This document shows positions 1 through 6,305 of a DNA stretch of 12,015 nucleotides, one piece after another. The notes beneath the pieces were generated by a model. The model made no database searches. It worked only from the letters and a program-made list of their open reading frames with translations, and was not told the origin of the DNA. The DNA comes from FEN-1073 sp050010135. GTDB taxonomy: Bacteria; Chloroflexota; Anaerolineae; Anaerolineales; RBG-16-64-43. The stretch is from the NCBI GenBank assembly GCA_050010135.1, contig JBEKLP010000074.1:1-12015 (forward strand), in the 5' to 3' direction. How positions within the stretch are numbered: position 1 is the stretch's first letter; each line of letters opens with the position of its first letter. The translations under genes and the position numbers were made by a program.

Positions 1-846
1 CTGTGGCGCGAGCAATCCCGTTTTGATTTGTTCCTTGGTGAAGCCCAGCGTCTCCGCGGCGCGCTGCGGGAATTTCGGATTCGGCTGGTGGAACACGGCA
101 TAGCGGTAGTCGCCGGGCTTGGTGCCGGTGGCAGAGAGCAGCGCGCCCCCCGCGGCGAGCGTATGGCGGAAGTACGCCGGTTCGCCGGTGAAGCGCTGCC
201 CGTGCGAGGGATAATTCGCGCCGATGCGCCTCCAGAAATCCGGCGTGTCGGTGGCGTAGGAATAGGAAGCCTCGATGACCGCGAGGGCCTCTTCCGCCGG
301 ACCGATCAGGAACGCCGCGCCGCCTGCGCCGGCGGTGTATTCGAGCGCATCGCCCGGCCGTCCCTGGGCCGCATCCATGCCGAGGATCAGCGCATAATCG
401 ACCATGCCCGAGCCGACCATGCCCATGGCGGCCTGCATCGCTTCGCTTCCGGCTTTGCAGGCGAACTCCCAATCCGCCGCCAGGAGATTCGGCGTGGCGC
501 CGATTGCCTCTCCCACGATCGACGCAGTGGGCTTGACCGCGTACGGATGCGATTCCGAACCAACCCATACGGCGCCGATCTTCTGCGGCGCGATGCCGGC
601 CCGTGCCAGCGCGTTGCGCGCCGCCTCGATGGACATGGTGACCACATCCTCGTCCAGCCCCGGAACAGATTTTTCCGCGACGATCGGCGGCGTATTGCCC
701 TCGGTCCACACGCGGGAAATCTCTTTACCCGGCAGCCGATAGCGCGGGATGTAGGCTCCGTAGCCGGTTATGCCCGTTTTACGCGCCGGCCGCATGATCG
801 GCGCGCTGGATTTCGGTTCGGCTTGGATTTCCGCTGTGTTGGTCAT
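1..846 (-). CDS. Hydroxymethylglutaryl-CoA synthase, archaeal type (3' end missing)
   Basis: This enzyme condenses acetoacetyl-CoA with acetyl-CoA to HMG-CoA, the second step of the cytoplasmic mevalonate pathway. The reading frame is open to the left edge, so 282 residues are visible of a family usually about 345-350 long. It has a thiolase fold. Visible residues include the catalytic cysteine in EFACKAGSEA (Cys130), the probable catalytic glutamate in GSESHPYAVKP (Glu98) and the histidine in FHQPNPKFP (His253). GITGYGAYIPRYRL near residue 25 is the typical first strand of this family, and the FACKAG form is that of the archaeal/bacterial short synthases rather than the animal type. The ATG lies 6 bp after the reductase stop codon. 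An AGGAG lies 15 bases upstream inside the reductase gene, so the two genes are probably cotranscribed. In archaea this synthase works with a thiolase and a DUF35 protein, and those could lie beyond the left edge (inference). Confidence 0.93.
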   Translation of the reverse strand, partial: MTNTAEIQAEPKSSAPIMRPARKTGITGYGAYIPRYRLPGKEISRVWTEGNTPPIVAEKSVPGLDEDVVTMSIEAARNALARAGIAPQKIGAVWVGSESHPYAVKPTASIVGEAIGATPNLLAADWEFACKAGSEAMQAAMGMVGSGMVDYALILGMDAAQGRPGDALEYTAGAGGAAFLIGPAEEALAVIEASYSYATDTPDFWRRIGANYPSHGQRFTGEPAYFRHTLAAGGALLSATGTKPGDYRYAVFHQPNPKFPQRAAETLGFTKEQIKTGLLAPQ

Positions 847-852
847 CGGTAT

Positions 853-2130
853 TCAGCGCAGCTCCTGGACCAATGCTTCCGCGCGGTCGATGCGGATCGC
901 GTTCTCTTCCACCAACCGCTGCGCTACTTTATCCACCGCCTCGCCTTTCGCGCCGGCGGCAATTGCCACCTGCCGCGCGTGAAGGCGCATGTGCCCGCGC
1001 TGGATTCCCTCTGTGCTTAGGGCCCGAAGCGCCGCCAGGTTTTGCGCCAGCCCGACCGATACAATCACCTGCGCCAGTTCTTGCGCGCTTTGCACACCCA
1101 GAATCTTCAACGCCGTTTGTGCGAGCGGATGCACGCGGGTGGTTCCGCCAACGATCCCGGCCGCCATCGGCATTTCCAGGAATCCCGCAAGGCCTCCGTC
1201 GGGGGCACGCTCCCAGCGCGAAAGCGAAGTGTAGGTTCCGCTGCGCGCCGCGTAAGCATGCGCACCGGCTTCGACCGCGCGCCAGTCGTTCCCGGTTGCG
1301 ATCACGACCGCATCCACGCCGTTCATAATCCCCTTGTTATGAGTAGCTGCCCGGTAAGGGTCGGCCGCGGCAAAGGCATATGCTTCAAGTATTCCGTCGC
1401 GGACGCGTTCGCCGCTCCATTCTTCAAACGCCAGCGACTCGACCGGAATGGTGCAGCGTGCGCGCGCCAGGCGTCGGTCCGCCAGGTTCGAAAGGATGCG
1501 CAGATTGACGCGTCCTCCGGTGAGCTTCTCAATCCGTGGGGCGATCCGTTCGCATGCGGTGTTGACGGCGTTGGCGCCCATCGCATCGCGCACGTCGAGA
1601 ATCAAATGCAAAACGAGGAACGGTCCAACAGGAGAGGATTCGATGCGGCGAATCGCGATGTCTCTCGGGACGCCTCCCGCTTTCCGAAGCACCGGGTCTG
1701 CCTGGCCCGCCTCGGCCAGGATCTCGGCGCGGTTTTTTTGGAGCATACGCTCGGCCGCTTCCACATCGGGAACATCCATGATTTGAATCTGGCCGATCAT
1801 TTCCGGCGCGTCCGCCTCAGCGGCAAATCCGACGCCTTCACGCGCCAGGCGGGCCGCTAAGGATGCTCCCGCCACGACCGACGGTTCCTCGATGACCATG
1901 GGAATAAGGATTTCGCGCTGATTAATCAGGAAGTTGGTCGCAATCCCCAGCGGTAGCGAATACATACCGACGACGTTTTCGATCATCCGATCGGCGGTGG
2001 CAAGGTCGATGCCGCCGTGGATTAAGCGGCCGATAGTCGCCTCGTCGAGCGAGGCGGATTCTCGAAGGAGGTCTTGTCGTTCGTTTACGGATTTTTTATG
2101 AAATCCGGGAATGCGCGAATTTCCTGCCAT
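853..2130 (-). CDS. mvaA: Hydroxymethylglutaryl-CoA reductase, class II
   Basis: This enzyme reduces HMG-CoA to mevalonate and CoA using two NAD(P)H, the committed step of the mevalonate pathway. The 425 residues align almost without gaps to the class II enzyme of Pseudomonas mevalonii as I remember it. The catalytic set is complete: Glu82 in EEPSVVA, Lys266 in THNKGIMNG, Asp282 in TGNDWRAVEAG and His380 in GIQRGHMRLHAR. DVRDAMGAN (residues 179-187) is the nucleotide-binding motif. Asp145 aligns with Asp146 of the P. mevalonii enzyme, which favours NADH over NADPH, so NADH use is predicted (inference). I chose the ATG at 2130 because MAGNSRIPGF aligns with the family N-terminus. An upstream ATG at 2163 in the same frame adds 11 residues of no clear homology, and neither start has a good ribosome binding site. 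It is the first gene of the pair with HMG-CoA synthase. Confidence 0.97.
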   Translation of the reverse strand: MAGNSRIPGFHKKSVNERQDLLRESASLDEATIGRLIHGGIDLATADRMIENVVGMYSLPLGIATNFLINQREILIPMVIEEPSVVAGASLAARLAREGVGFAAEADAPEMIGQIQIMDVPDVEAAERMLQKNRAEILAEAGQADPVLRKAGGVPRDIAIRRIESSPVGPFLVLHLILDVRDAMGANAVNTACERIAPRIEKLTGGRVNLRILSNLADRRLARARCTIPVESLAFEEWSGERVRDGILEAYAFAAADPYRAATHNKGIMNGVDAVVIATGNDWRAVEAGAHAYAARSGTYTSLSRWERAPDGGLAGFLEMPMAAGIVGGTTRVHPLAQTALKILGVQSAQELAQVIVSVGLAQNLAALRALSTEGIQRGHMRLHARQVAIAAGAKGEAVDKVAQRLVEENAIRIDRAEALVQELR

Positions 2131-2405
2131 GGTTCGACAAGGATAGTTTCCCCCGTCTTGCATTGGCTATCAGAGGAAAAATGAGAGGGTTCTACCCAAG
2201 TTTCGATAGGAATTGAGAGGGATGAAGGATGGGGATTCGAACATATGTATCTGCGAAAAAAGTGGTTTTTATGGGGAAAATGATGGAGCTCAAGGGATTT
2301 TTCTGGCAAACGGACCGCTCATTTGGGTGCCCAAGCCATACTATTAACTCATTAATTGGGCTAATAATAACAATCCAGGTAAATCAAACCGAAGGGGTAT
2401 TAGTT
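2131..2405. other. Intergenic region upstream of mvaA
   Basis: No gene is supported here. The region holds the upstream side of mvaA (minus strand) and the downstream side of the DUF5667 gene (also minus strand). It is clearly more AT-rich than the coding DNA on either side. Small symmetric elements are visible: TTGGG-TG-CCCAA at 2323-2334 and an AT-only hairpin near 2343-2356. I see no GC-rich stem followed by a T-run, so no convincing terminator after the DUF5667 gene and no confident promoter for mvaA. Confidence 0.5.
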
Positions 2406-3323
2406 TTAATCTGTCTTTTTTAGAGGTTTTTCTGTCTCTTTCTTCTGTTGGCCCGGAGGGGTCTTGGTTTTTTCCTTTTGCTCTCGTTCCGTTGGTGAAA
2501 TTTGCTTTGTATCCTTCTTTTGTTGACCGGGTGGTGTGCTGACTGGGCCTTTTCCCAACCGCAGATTTTGGATCAAACCCTGGCTTTGGCGCGACCGGTC
2601 GATGACACGATCCAATGCTTCCTGGGCGGATGAAGGAACAAGGGAGCGGAGATTCTCGAGAATACTCAGATGCACGGAGAGCCGGACTTGGATAGCCTGC
2701 AATTGGTTTAAATCCGAAGTTTGGGGAAGACTCTGCAAGGCGACGTCCAGAAGATCGAGCGTCCCCTCATACTGCTTTATCCCCTCTAATAAATCCCGGT
2801 CGCGGTTTTTATTCACCAATAATTGGATTTCTTCCAGACGCAGGTCCGAATACTGTGCCAGCAAGGATACGTCTCCGGCCGCAGTCCAAGAAAGCGCAAG
2901 CCGGACTTGCTCGAATTCCAACTTTGCCGGATACAAGGCGTCGCCGGGGATTGCCTGAGCGGATGCGGAGAACACGCCCCAACCTGATCCCAACAAGACT
3001 GCCATCACGAGGACGACAATCGCAGCCCGAAGGATTCCCCAGGAAACGGACTGCGACCGGTTTGCTCCCTGCGCATTGGAGGTTTTCTGCACCGCCTGCA
3101 TTCTCCGGCGCAGCCGGGCTTCGGAAGTTTTCACATATTCCGGCGACGGTCCGAATGGGGCCATTAGGTTCCAGGTGTTGACGGCCGTTTCGAGCAGGTT
3201 CCGGAGTTCGGGGCCGGCGTCGGGATGCGCGCGCAGGCAATCCTCGAGCGTCGCCTTCCCTTCCTGAATGCTGCGCAGGCATTCGTCCAGGATGTCCGAC
3301 CGGCTGTTATATCTGTTTTTCAT
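2406..3323 (-). CDS. DUF5667-type single-span membrane protein, probable sigma-factor partner
   Basis: This is a 305-residue protein with three parts. The N-terminal helical cytoplasmic part (1-95) has DECLRSIQEGKATLEDCLRA, a pattern common at the front of Chloroflexota proteins paired with ECF sigma factors. A single transmembrane segment follows at about 97-123. The extracytoplasmic part (124-255) begins with IPGDALYPAKLEFEQVRLALS, the signature I associate with DUF5667. The C-terminal 45 residues are highly charged and contain two copies of TPPGQQKK (263-270 and 288-295). I chose the ATG at 3323, which overlaps the sigma gene by 17 bp and suggests translational coupling. A frame-open start at 3377 would overlap by 71 bp. 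By position and topology it is a candidate anti-sigma or sensor protein, but no zinc-binding anti-sigma motif (HxxxCxxC) is present, so that role is inferred only. Confidence 0.8.
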   Translation of the reverse strand: MKNRYNSRSDILDECLRSIQEGKATLEDCLRAHPDAGPELRNLLETAVNTWNLMAPFGPSPEYVKTSEARLRRRMQAVQKTSNAQGANRSQSVSWGILRAAIVVLVMAVLLGSGWGVFSASAQAIPGDALYPAKLEFEQVRLALSWTAAGDVSLLAQYSDLRLEEIQLLVNKNRDRDLLEGIKQYEGTLDLLDVALQSLPQTSDLNQLQAIQVRLSVHLSILENLRSLVPSSAQEALDRVIDRSRQSQGLIQNLRLGKGPVSTPPGQQKKDTKQISPTEREQKEKTKTPPGQQKKETEKPLKKTD

Positions 3324-3876
3324 TCTGTTCCCGGACCCTGCCACGAAGCATTTGCAATGCCCGATGAAGCAACACACGGGTCGACACTTCGGTCTGATCC
3401 ATCCATTTCGCCACGACGGCCGTCGGCAAAGATAAAATCACCCGCAAGATGATCACCTCGCGGTAATTGGACGGAAGGTCGTCGATTGCGACTCGCAAGG
3501 TCTTTAACTCCTCATCCCGGATGACGTGGTCGTCCAATGGACGAAGCGAGTCGGGCTTTGGCTCGGACGCCGAAAGCGGAACATTCATTTTTTGACTGCG
3601 GTAGTAATCGATCAGCATGTTATGCGCCACCCGGTAGAGGAAGGCGGAAAAAGGCAATCCGCGCTCACGGTATCTGCCCAGAGATTGAAACGATCGAAAG
3701 AACACCTCTTCCGCAAGATCCTCCGCATCCTTCGTATCTCCCATCCGGACGAATAGATACCGGTAAATGTTCTCCACATACCGCTGGTACAACTGGCCGA
3801 AAGCTCCGGTATCTCCCCCCTTTGCCCGGGCCACCAAAATCGAGTCGCTCAATTCCGGAAGCGGTGTTGCATCCAT
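3307..3876 (-). CDS. RNA polymerase sigma factor, ECF (extracytoplasmic function) type
   Basis: This is a 189-residue alternative sigma factor that would direct RNA polymerase to a small regulon. Region 2 spans about 24-95 (AFGQLYQRYVENIYRYL, DAEDLAEEVFFRSF, FLYRVAHNMLIDYYR) and contacts the -10 element and core polymerase. Region 4 spans about 125-178 (LPSNYREVIILRV, then a helix-turn-helix ending VLLHRALQMLR) and reads the -35 element. The turn of region 4 is unusual: VILSLPTAVVAKWMDQTEVSTR replaces the common EGLSxxEIAxxLGxSxGTVxxR. The start ATG at 3876 has GAAGGA 10 bases upstream. A candidate ECF promoter overlaps the same bases and would place the transcript start at or next to the ATG. 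The stop lies 17 bp inside the DUF5667 gene, so the two form a unit. Confidence 0.95.
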   Translation of the reverse strand: MDATPLPELSDSILVARAKGGDTGAFGQLYQRYVENIYRYLFVRMGDTKDAEDLAEEVFFRSFQSLGRYRERGLPFSAFLYRVAHNMLIDYYRSQKMNVPLSASEPKPDSLRPLDDHVIRDEELKTLRVAIDDLPSNYREVIILRVILSLPTAVVAKWMDQTEVSTRVLLHRALQMLRGRVREQNEKQI

Positions 3877-3877
3877 T

Positions 3878-3905
3878 ACAACGGTGTCCTTCAGGGATTG
3901 TTACA
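3878..3905 (-). promoter_or_regulatory. Candidate ECF-type promoter of the sigma gene
   Basis: On the minus strand TGTAAC (3905-3900) is followed after exactly 16 bases by CGTTGT (3883-3878). This resembles the TGtAAC / TGaAAC -35 and CGnn -10 elements known for Bacillus SigX, SigW and SigM. A similar element with the same spacing faces the divergent plus-strand operon, which suggests autoregulation. The weakness is geometry: the start point would fall at the ATG (3876), so the transcript would be leaderless. The GAAGGA that looks like a ribosome binding site lies within the spacer. Confidence 0.4.
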
Positions 3906-4150
3906 TCAAATATCAGGAAAGAATACCACAGCCGAAATCCGAAAATGCTTTAATTCACTTCCGTTTCCTTTCGATAAACCTCAAGTGGATAATAACGCTA
4001 AAAACCTGTTTTCCTCAATAAAATCAGATCAAGAGTATCGCTTAATAAAAAAATCATGAATTTTCACGGGATTTCGGTTTACGGATGGGAAATTCGGCAC
4101 CCCTCGCGTCTCCGCCTTCGCCGTTAGTACCATTGGCGACCGGGCGGTCA

Positions 4151-4178
4151 TGTAACGACCGATTAAACCTCCCGTTAT
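4151..4178 (+). promoter_or_regulatory. Candidate ECF-type promoter of the 4293-5583 operon
   Basis: TGTAAC (4151-4156) and CGTTAT (4173-4178) are separated by 16 bases, the same motif and spacing as the candidate in front of the sigma gene on the other strand. Transcription from it would start near 4185, giving a leader of about 110 nt before the ATG at 4293. The -35 element sits between two GACCG arms. If real, the sigma factor would activate both its own gene and this operon. Confidence 0.45.
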
Positions 4179-4189
4179 CTATTGAGGAT

Positions 4190-4219
4190 GGTTGCTTAGT
4201 TTTTAACAACCGCCTTTTT
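4190..4219 (+). terminator. Weak hairpin with T-run in the leader (possible attenuator)
   Basis: GGTTG (4190-4194) pairs with CAACC (4207-4211) around a 12-base T-rich loop, and five T follow at 4215-4219. The stem is only 5 bp, so as a stand-alone terminator it is weak. It sits in the predicted leader of the downstream operon and might act as a pause or attenuation site, or be nothing. Confidence 0.2.
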
Positions 4220-4292
4220 ATTGGGATTTTTCGGTAATAACGGTCTACAAGCAAATGCGATTGTACACGGACAATCAAAAGAAAGGTTGTCG

Positions 4293-4754
4293 ATGCAGAC
4301 GGTTCCATCCATGCGTGTGATTCCGTTTTTCCTGCCGGAATTGTTGTTATTCTCTTGCGCCAGCAGTTTGTATTTCGTATTCCCCGACCAAGTCCGGCAG
4401 GAAATAACGGCGACTGCTCCCGGTTCGCATCCAACAGCCCAATCGGCTTCAGAGATCCCAACCGGCGAGCCGTATCTGGCAGCGACCTTTCCTTCCGGTG
4501 GAAAAATCTTCCTGTTCGCGCCGCACGCGGACGATGTGGTCGCCACCCCCTGGGTGGATTTCAAAGGCACTGCGCCCGAAGAGACGGTGATTTCCTTTGA
4601 CGACGAGATTGCCGTCGCCGGGCAGGGTGGACTCTTTTCCGCCCGGGTTCCCCTGGAGGAAGGTCCGAATGAAATCCAATGCGTTGCAAGCGATCTGGAC
4701 GGGAACGAAGTCGACTTTTCGGTAATCGTCGTTTATGATCCGGCGGGATCCTAA
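4293..4754 (+). CDS. Secreted or lipid-anchored protein with Ig-like (glucodextranase B-like) domain
   Basis: This is a 153-residue protein of unknown specific function. Residues 8-30 form a hydrophobic export segment. LLLFSC at 17-22 could serve as a lipobox with Cys22 as anchor, although Phe before the Ser is unusual, so a plain membrane anchor or signal peptide is also possible. A Thr/Pro/Ser-containing linker follows (about 38-60). Residues 60-150 read as one bacterial Ig-like beta-sandwich: TPWVDFKGTAPEE, then GLFSARVPLEEGPNEIQCVASD, DLDGNEVDF and a closing VIVVYDP. This order matches domains related to glucodextranase domain B, used for binding or spacing on the cell surface. The start is supported by AAAGG 6 bases upstream of ATG 4293. 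The next gene starts 28 bp after the stop, so the two are probably cotranscribed and may be controlled by the divergent ECF sigma factor. Confidence 0.75.
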   Translation: MQTVPSMRVIPFFLPELLLFSCASSLYFVFPDQVRQEITATAPGSHPTAQSASEIPTGEPYLAATFPSGGKIFLFAPHADDVVATPWVDFKGTAPEETVISFDDEIAVAGQGGLFSARVPLEEGPNEIQCVASDLDGNEVDFSVIVVYDPAGS

Positions 4755-4782
4755 CCCTTCGGAGAGAAAGGAGCCATCATCC

Positions 4783-5583
4783 ATGAAACCGTTGGTTCTA
4801 GCCGTCGCTTCTGTGTTGCTCCTCTCGGCCGTTTGGGCCAGGTCGGATCCGAACGCCGCTCCGGCGGTTTATTCGTCCGCCGAAGGAAGAAACACTAAAA
4901 CCCCGGGGGCGAAGGCCACCGAGAAAGCCGCTACAAAAACCTTGAAGGATAAGGGGTCTGCCAAAGGGAAGAAATTAACTTTTTCCGGTGACGTAATCAA
5001 CGCCGGAAGCGGCAGCCTGACGATCCAAACCGATGGGGGCGACCAGGTCTCCTTCGTGGTTACGCCGGATACCGACATTAATATTCCGTCACTTGGAAAA
5101 AATGCAACGCTCGAAGATCTTAATCCGGGTGTACGGGTCCTGATCCGCGCAATAGCCGGCGGAGATGGATCCCTGACCGCGCTTCAAATCCATGTGGTTC
5201 CGGGGAAACCGGAGAAAAAACATCATGTGGGCATCGTCACCGACTATCAACCGGGGACGAGCATCACCATTCAAGCCGTTGACAGAACCGTACAAACATT
5301 TCTGATCACCGATGACACCAAGATCCTGCCGGTGGAGCGGGCGGATGAGCTGGCAATCGGCCGCCGCGTGACCATTATTTCCAGAAGAGATCCGACCGGT
5401 GGACCCTTTACGGCACAGGGAATTGTAGTTCACCCAGTCCTGGGAGAGGAAGAAGGAACAGCGACGATAACCACCACAGCGACGGAAACGCCGACACCCA
5501 CCGCCACGCCGACGCCGACTAACACACCCACGCCGGAAGTCTCACCTACGGAGACATCTACTTCGACCCCCACGCCATCGTGA
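4783..5583 (+). CDS. Secreted DUF5666-repeat protein with Thr/Pro-rich tail
   Basis: This is a 266-residue exported protein of unknown function. Residues 1-19 form a signal peptide (MKPLVLAVASVLLLSAVWA) with a likely cleavage site near Ala19. A basic low-complexity region follows (35-64). Two beta-rich repeats come next, at about 66-139 (FSGDVINAGSGSLTIQT to LTALQIHVVP) and 148-218 (VGIVTDYQPGTSITIQA to FTAQGIVVHP). Both have the pattern of DUF5666, small OB-like beta-barrel repeats often found in bacterial secreted proteins. The last 35 residues are almost only Thr, Pro, Ser and Glu (TPTPTATPTPTNTPTPE), a linker style common in Chloroflexota surface proteins. No sorting motif or transmembrane helix follows. 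ATG 4783 has the strong binding site GAAAGGAG 9 bases upstream. It is the second gene after the Ig-like protein and ends before a strong terminator. Confidence 0.82.
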   Translation: MKPLVLAVASVLLLSAVWARSDPNAAPAVYSSAEGRNTKTPGAKATEKAATKTLKDKGSAKGKKLTFSGDVINAGSGSLTIQTDGGDQVSFVVTPDTDINIPSLGKNATLEDLNPGVRVLIRAIAGGDGSLTALQIHVVPGKPEKKHHVGIVTDYQPGTSITIQAVDRTVQTFLITDDTKILPVERADELAIGRRVTIISRRDPTGGPFTAQGIVVHPVLGEEEGTATITTTATETPTPTATPTPTNTPTPEVSPTETSTSTPTPS

Positions 5584-5647
5584 TGCGTTTCACGGAGGAT
5601 CATTCCAGGCGACGGCGAGATGATCACTGGAATATTTCCAAGCAAAT

Positions 5648-5682
5648 AAAATGCGGACCGACTGAACACCGGTCCGCATTTT
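5648..5682. terminator. Strong bidirectional intrinsic terminator
   Basis: A perfect 13-bp stem (AAAATGCGGACCG at 5648-5660 with CGGTCCGCATTTT at 5670-5682) closes a 9-base loop. A T-run follows on the plus strand (5679-5683), and the A-rich side gives a broken T-run on the minus strand. It lies between the convergent ends of the DUF5666 gene and hsp20 and can stop transcripts from both. Just before it, ATTCCAG (5602-5608) / CTGGAAT (5627-5633) and GATCAT (5598-5603) / ATGATC (5620-5625) form two competing smaller hairpins. Confidence 0.9.
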
Positions 5683-5696
5683 TCACTACCCCGCTT

Positions 5697-6146
5697 TTAT
5701 TTTTTTGCCCTAACCGTAATCATCTTCGCCTTGGCCTCCTCGGCCTTGGGCAAGGTTAAAGTTAAAATACCGTTTTCGAATTGCGCGTCCGCTTTTTCTG
5801 CGCTTACATTGCTGGGCAGGGTCACCGACCGGCTGAAGGATCCGAACCGGCGTTCGCGAAGGTGGTATATTCTCTCCTTCTCTTCCTTTTCTTCCTTCAG
5901 CTCGCCGCGAATATTCAGCACTCCGTTGGCCACCGATACCTGGATGTCATCCGGCTTGACGCCCGGAAGCCCCATCTTGACCACCACGGCGGCGTCGGTC
6001 TGGTACAGATCCATGCTCGGTTCGGATGTGATATCCCAAAGCGTCCGGGCCAGAGGGCGGGAGAGGCTCTCTTCGACCAACCGATCCATCACGTCGTGCA
6101 TGCCGTCCAACTCACGGATGGGATCCCAACGAATCAGGGTTGACAT
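5697..6146 (-). CDS. Small heat shock protein, Hsp20 / alpha-crystallin family
   Basis: This is a 149-residue ATP-independent holdase chaperone that binds unfolding proteins in the cytoplasm and forms oligomers. The N-terminal arm (1-40, LIRWDPIRELDGMHDVMDRL) is the usual bacterial form. The alpha-crystallin domain spans about 41-147, with VVKMGLPGVKPDDIQVSV and the signature AQFENGILTLTLPKAEE (121-137). The C-terminus is short; ITV at 143-145 is the only candidate for the I-x-I/V motif that links dimers. ATG 6146 has an excellent GGAGGTG site ending 4 bases upstream. No CIRCE operator is visible upstream. TTAACA (6241-6236) and TAATAT (6220-6215) on the minus strand are possible promoter boxes, but their spacing is only 15. 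The gene is monocistronic and convergent with the DUF5666 gene. Confidence 0.96.
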   Translation of the reverse strand: MSTLIRWDPIRELDGMHDVMDRLVEESLSRPLARTLWDITSEPSMDLYQTDAAVVVKMGLPGVKPDDIQVSVANGVLNIRGELKEEKEEKERIYHLRERRFGSFSRSVTLPSNVSAEKADAQFENGILTLTLPKAEEAKAKMITVRAKK

Positions 6147-6305
6147 AGTGCACCTCCATTTTTCCCTTTCGCGTTTTGATGGGAATAGAATAAACCAAGG
6201 AATGTTAAAGAAAAATATTATCGATATTAGAGAAGTGTTAACGGGAAGGAGGCGTGGCCATCCGAGGCGAAAAAGGAAAGCGTGTGGATCGGAATAAACG
6301 AAAGT

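Larger units (their letters stand above)
3877..4292. other. Divergent intergenic region between sigma gene and secreted-protein operon
   Basis: This is 416 bp without a supported gene. The part near the sigma gene and 4000-4060 are AT-rich, while 4095-4150 is a GC-rich island. Features seen are the two ECF-type promoter candidates (3878-3905 minus; 4151-4178 plus), an alternating set of five-base arms GACCG (4138-4142), CGGTC (4145-4149) and GACCG (4157-4161) that can form two mutually exclusive hairpins beside the plus promoter, and a weak hairpin with T-run at 4190-4219. Open frames crossing this region show no recognisable protein and no codon-bias support. I recognised no riboswitch. Confidence 0.5.

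Noticed and set aside
28..1020. Long plus-strand open frame of 330 codons
   Set aside because: It is antisense to HMG-CoA synthase and the end of the reductase, is Arg/Gly/His-rich in the way of GC-rich shadow frames, and shows no domain.
2225..2260. tRNA-like T-arm, TTCGAATCCCC on the minus strand
   Set aside because: The 5' side of the T-stem does not pair and no acceptor, D or anticodon arms can be built; it is neither a tRNA nor a convincing attachment site.
3932..4077. Nine-base inverted match CCGAAATCC (3932-3940) / GGATTTCGG (4069-4077)
   Set aside because: One such match is not surprising by chance in a region of this size, and its placement fits no clear operator.
4060..4200. Possible riboswitch (cyclic-di-GMP type) upstream of the secreted-protein operon
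   Set aside because: The GC-rich island suggested structure, but the conserved motifs of known classes that I could check by eye are not present.
4054..4570. Minus-strand open frames in and beside the divergent intergenic region
   Set aside because: They overlap the Ig-like protein gene or the candidate promoter, have no recognisable domain, and lack ribosome binding sites.
6147..6305. CIRCE operator upstream of hsp20
   Set aside because: No TTAGCACTC-N9-GAGTGCTAA or near match was found; only a short TATCGATA palindrome is present.
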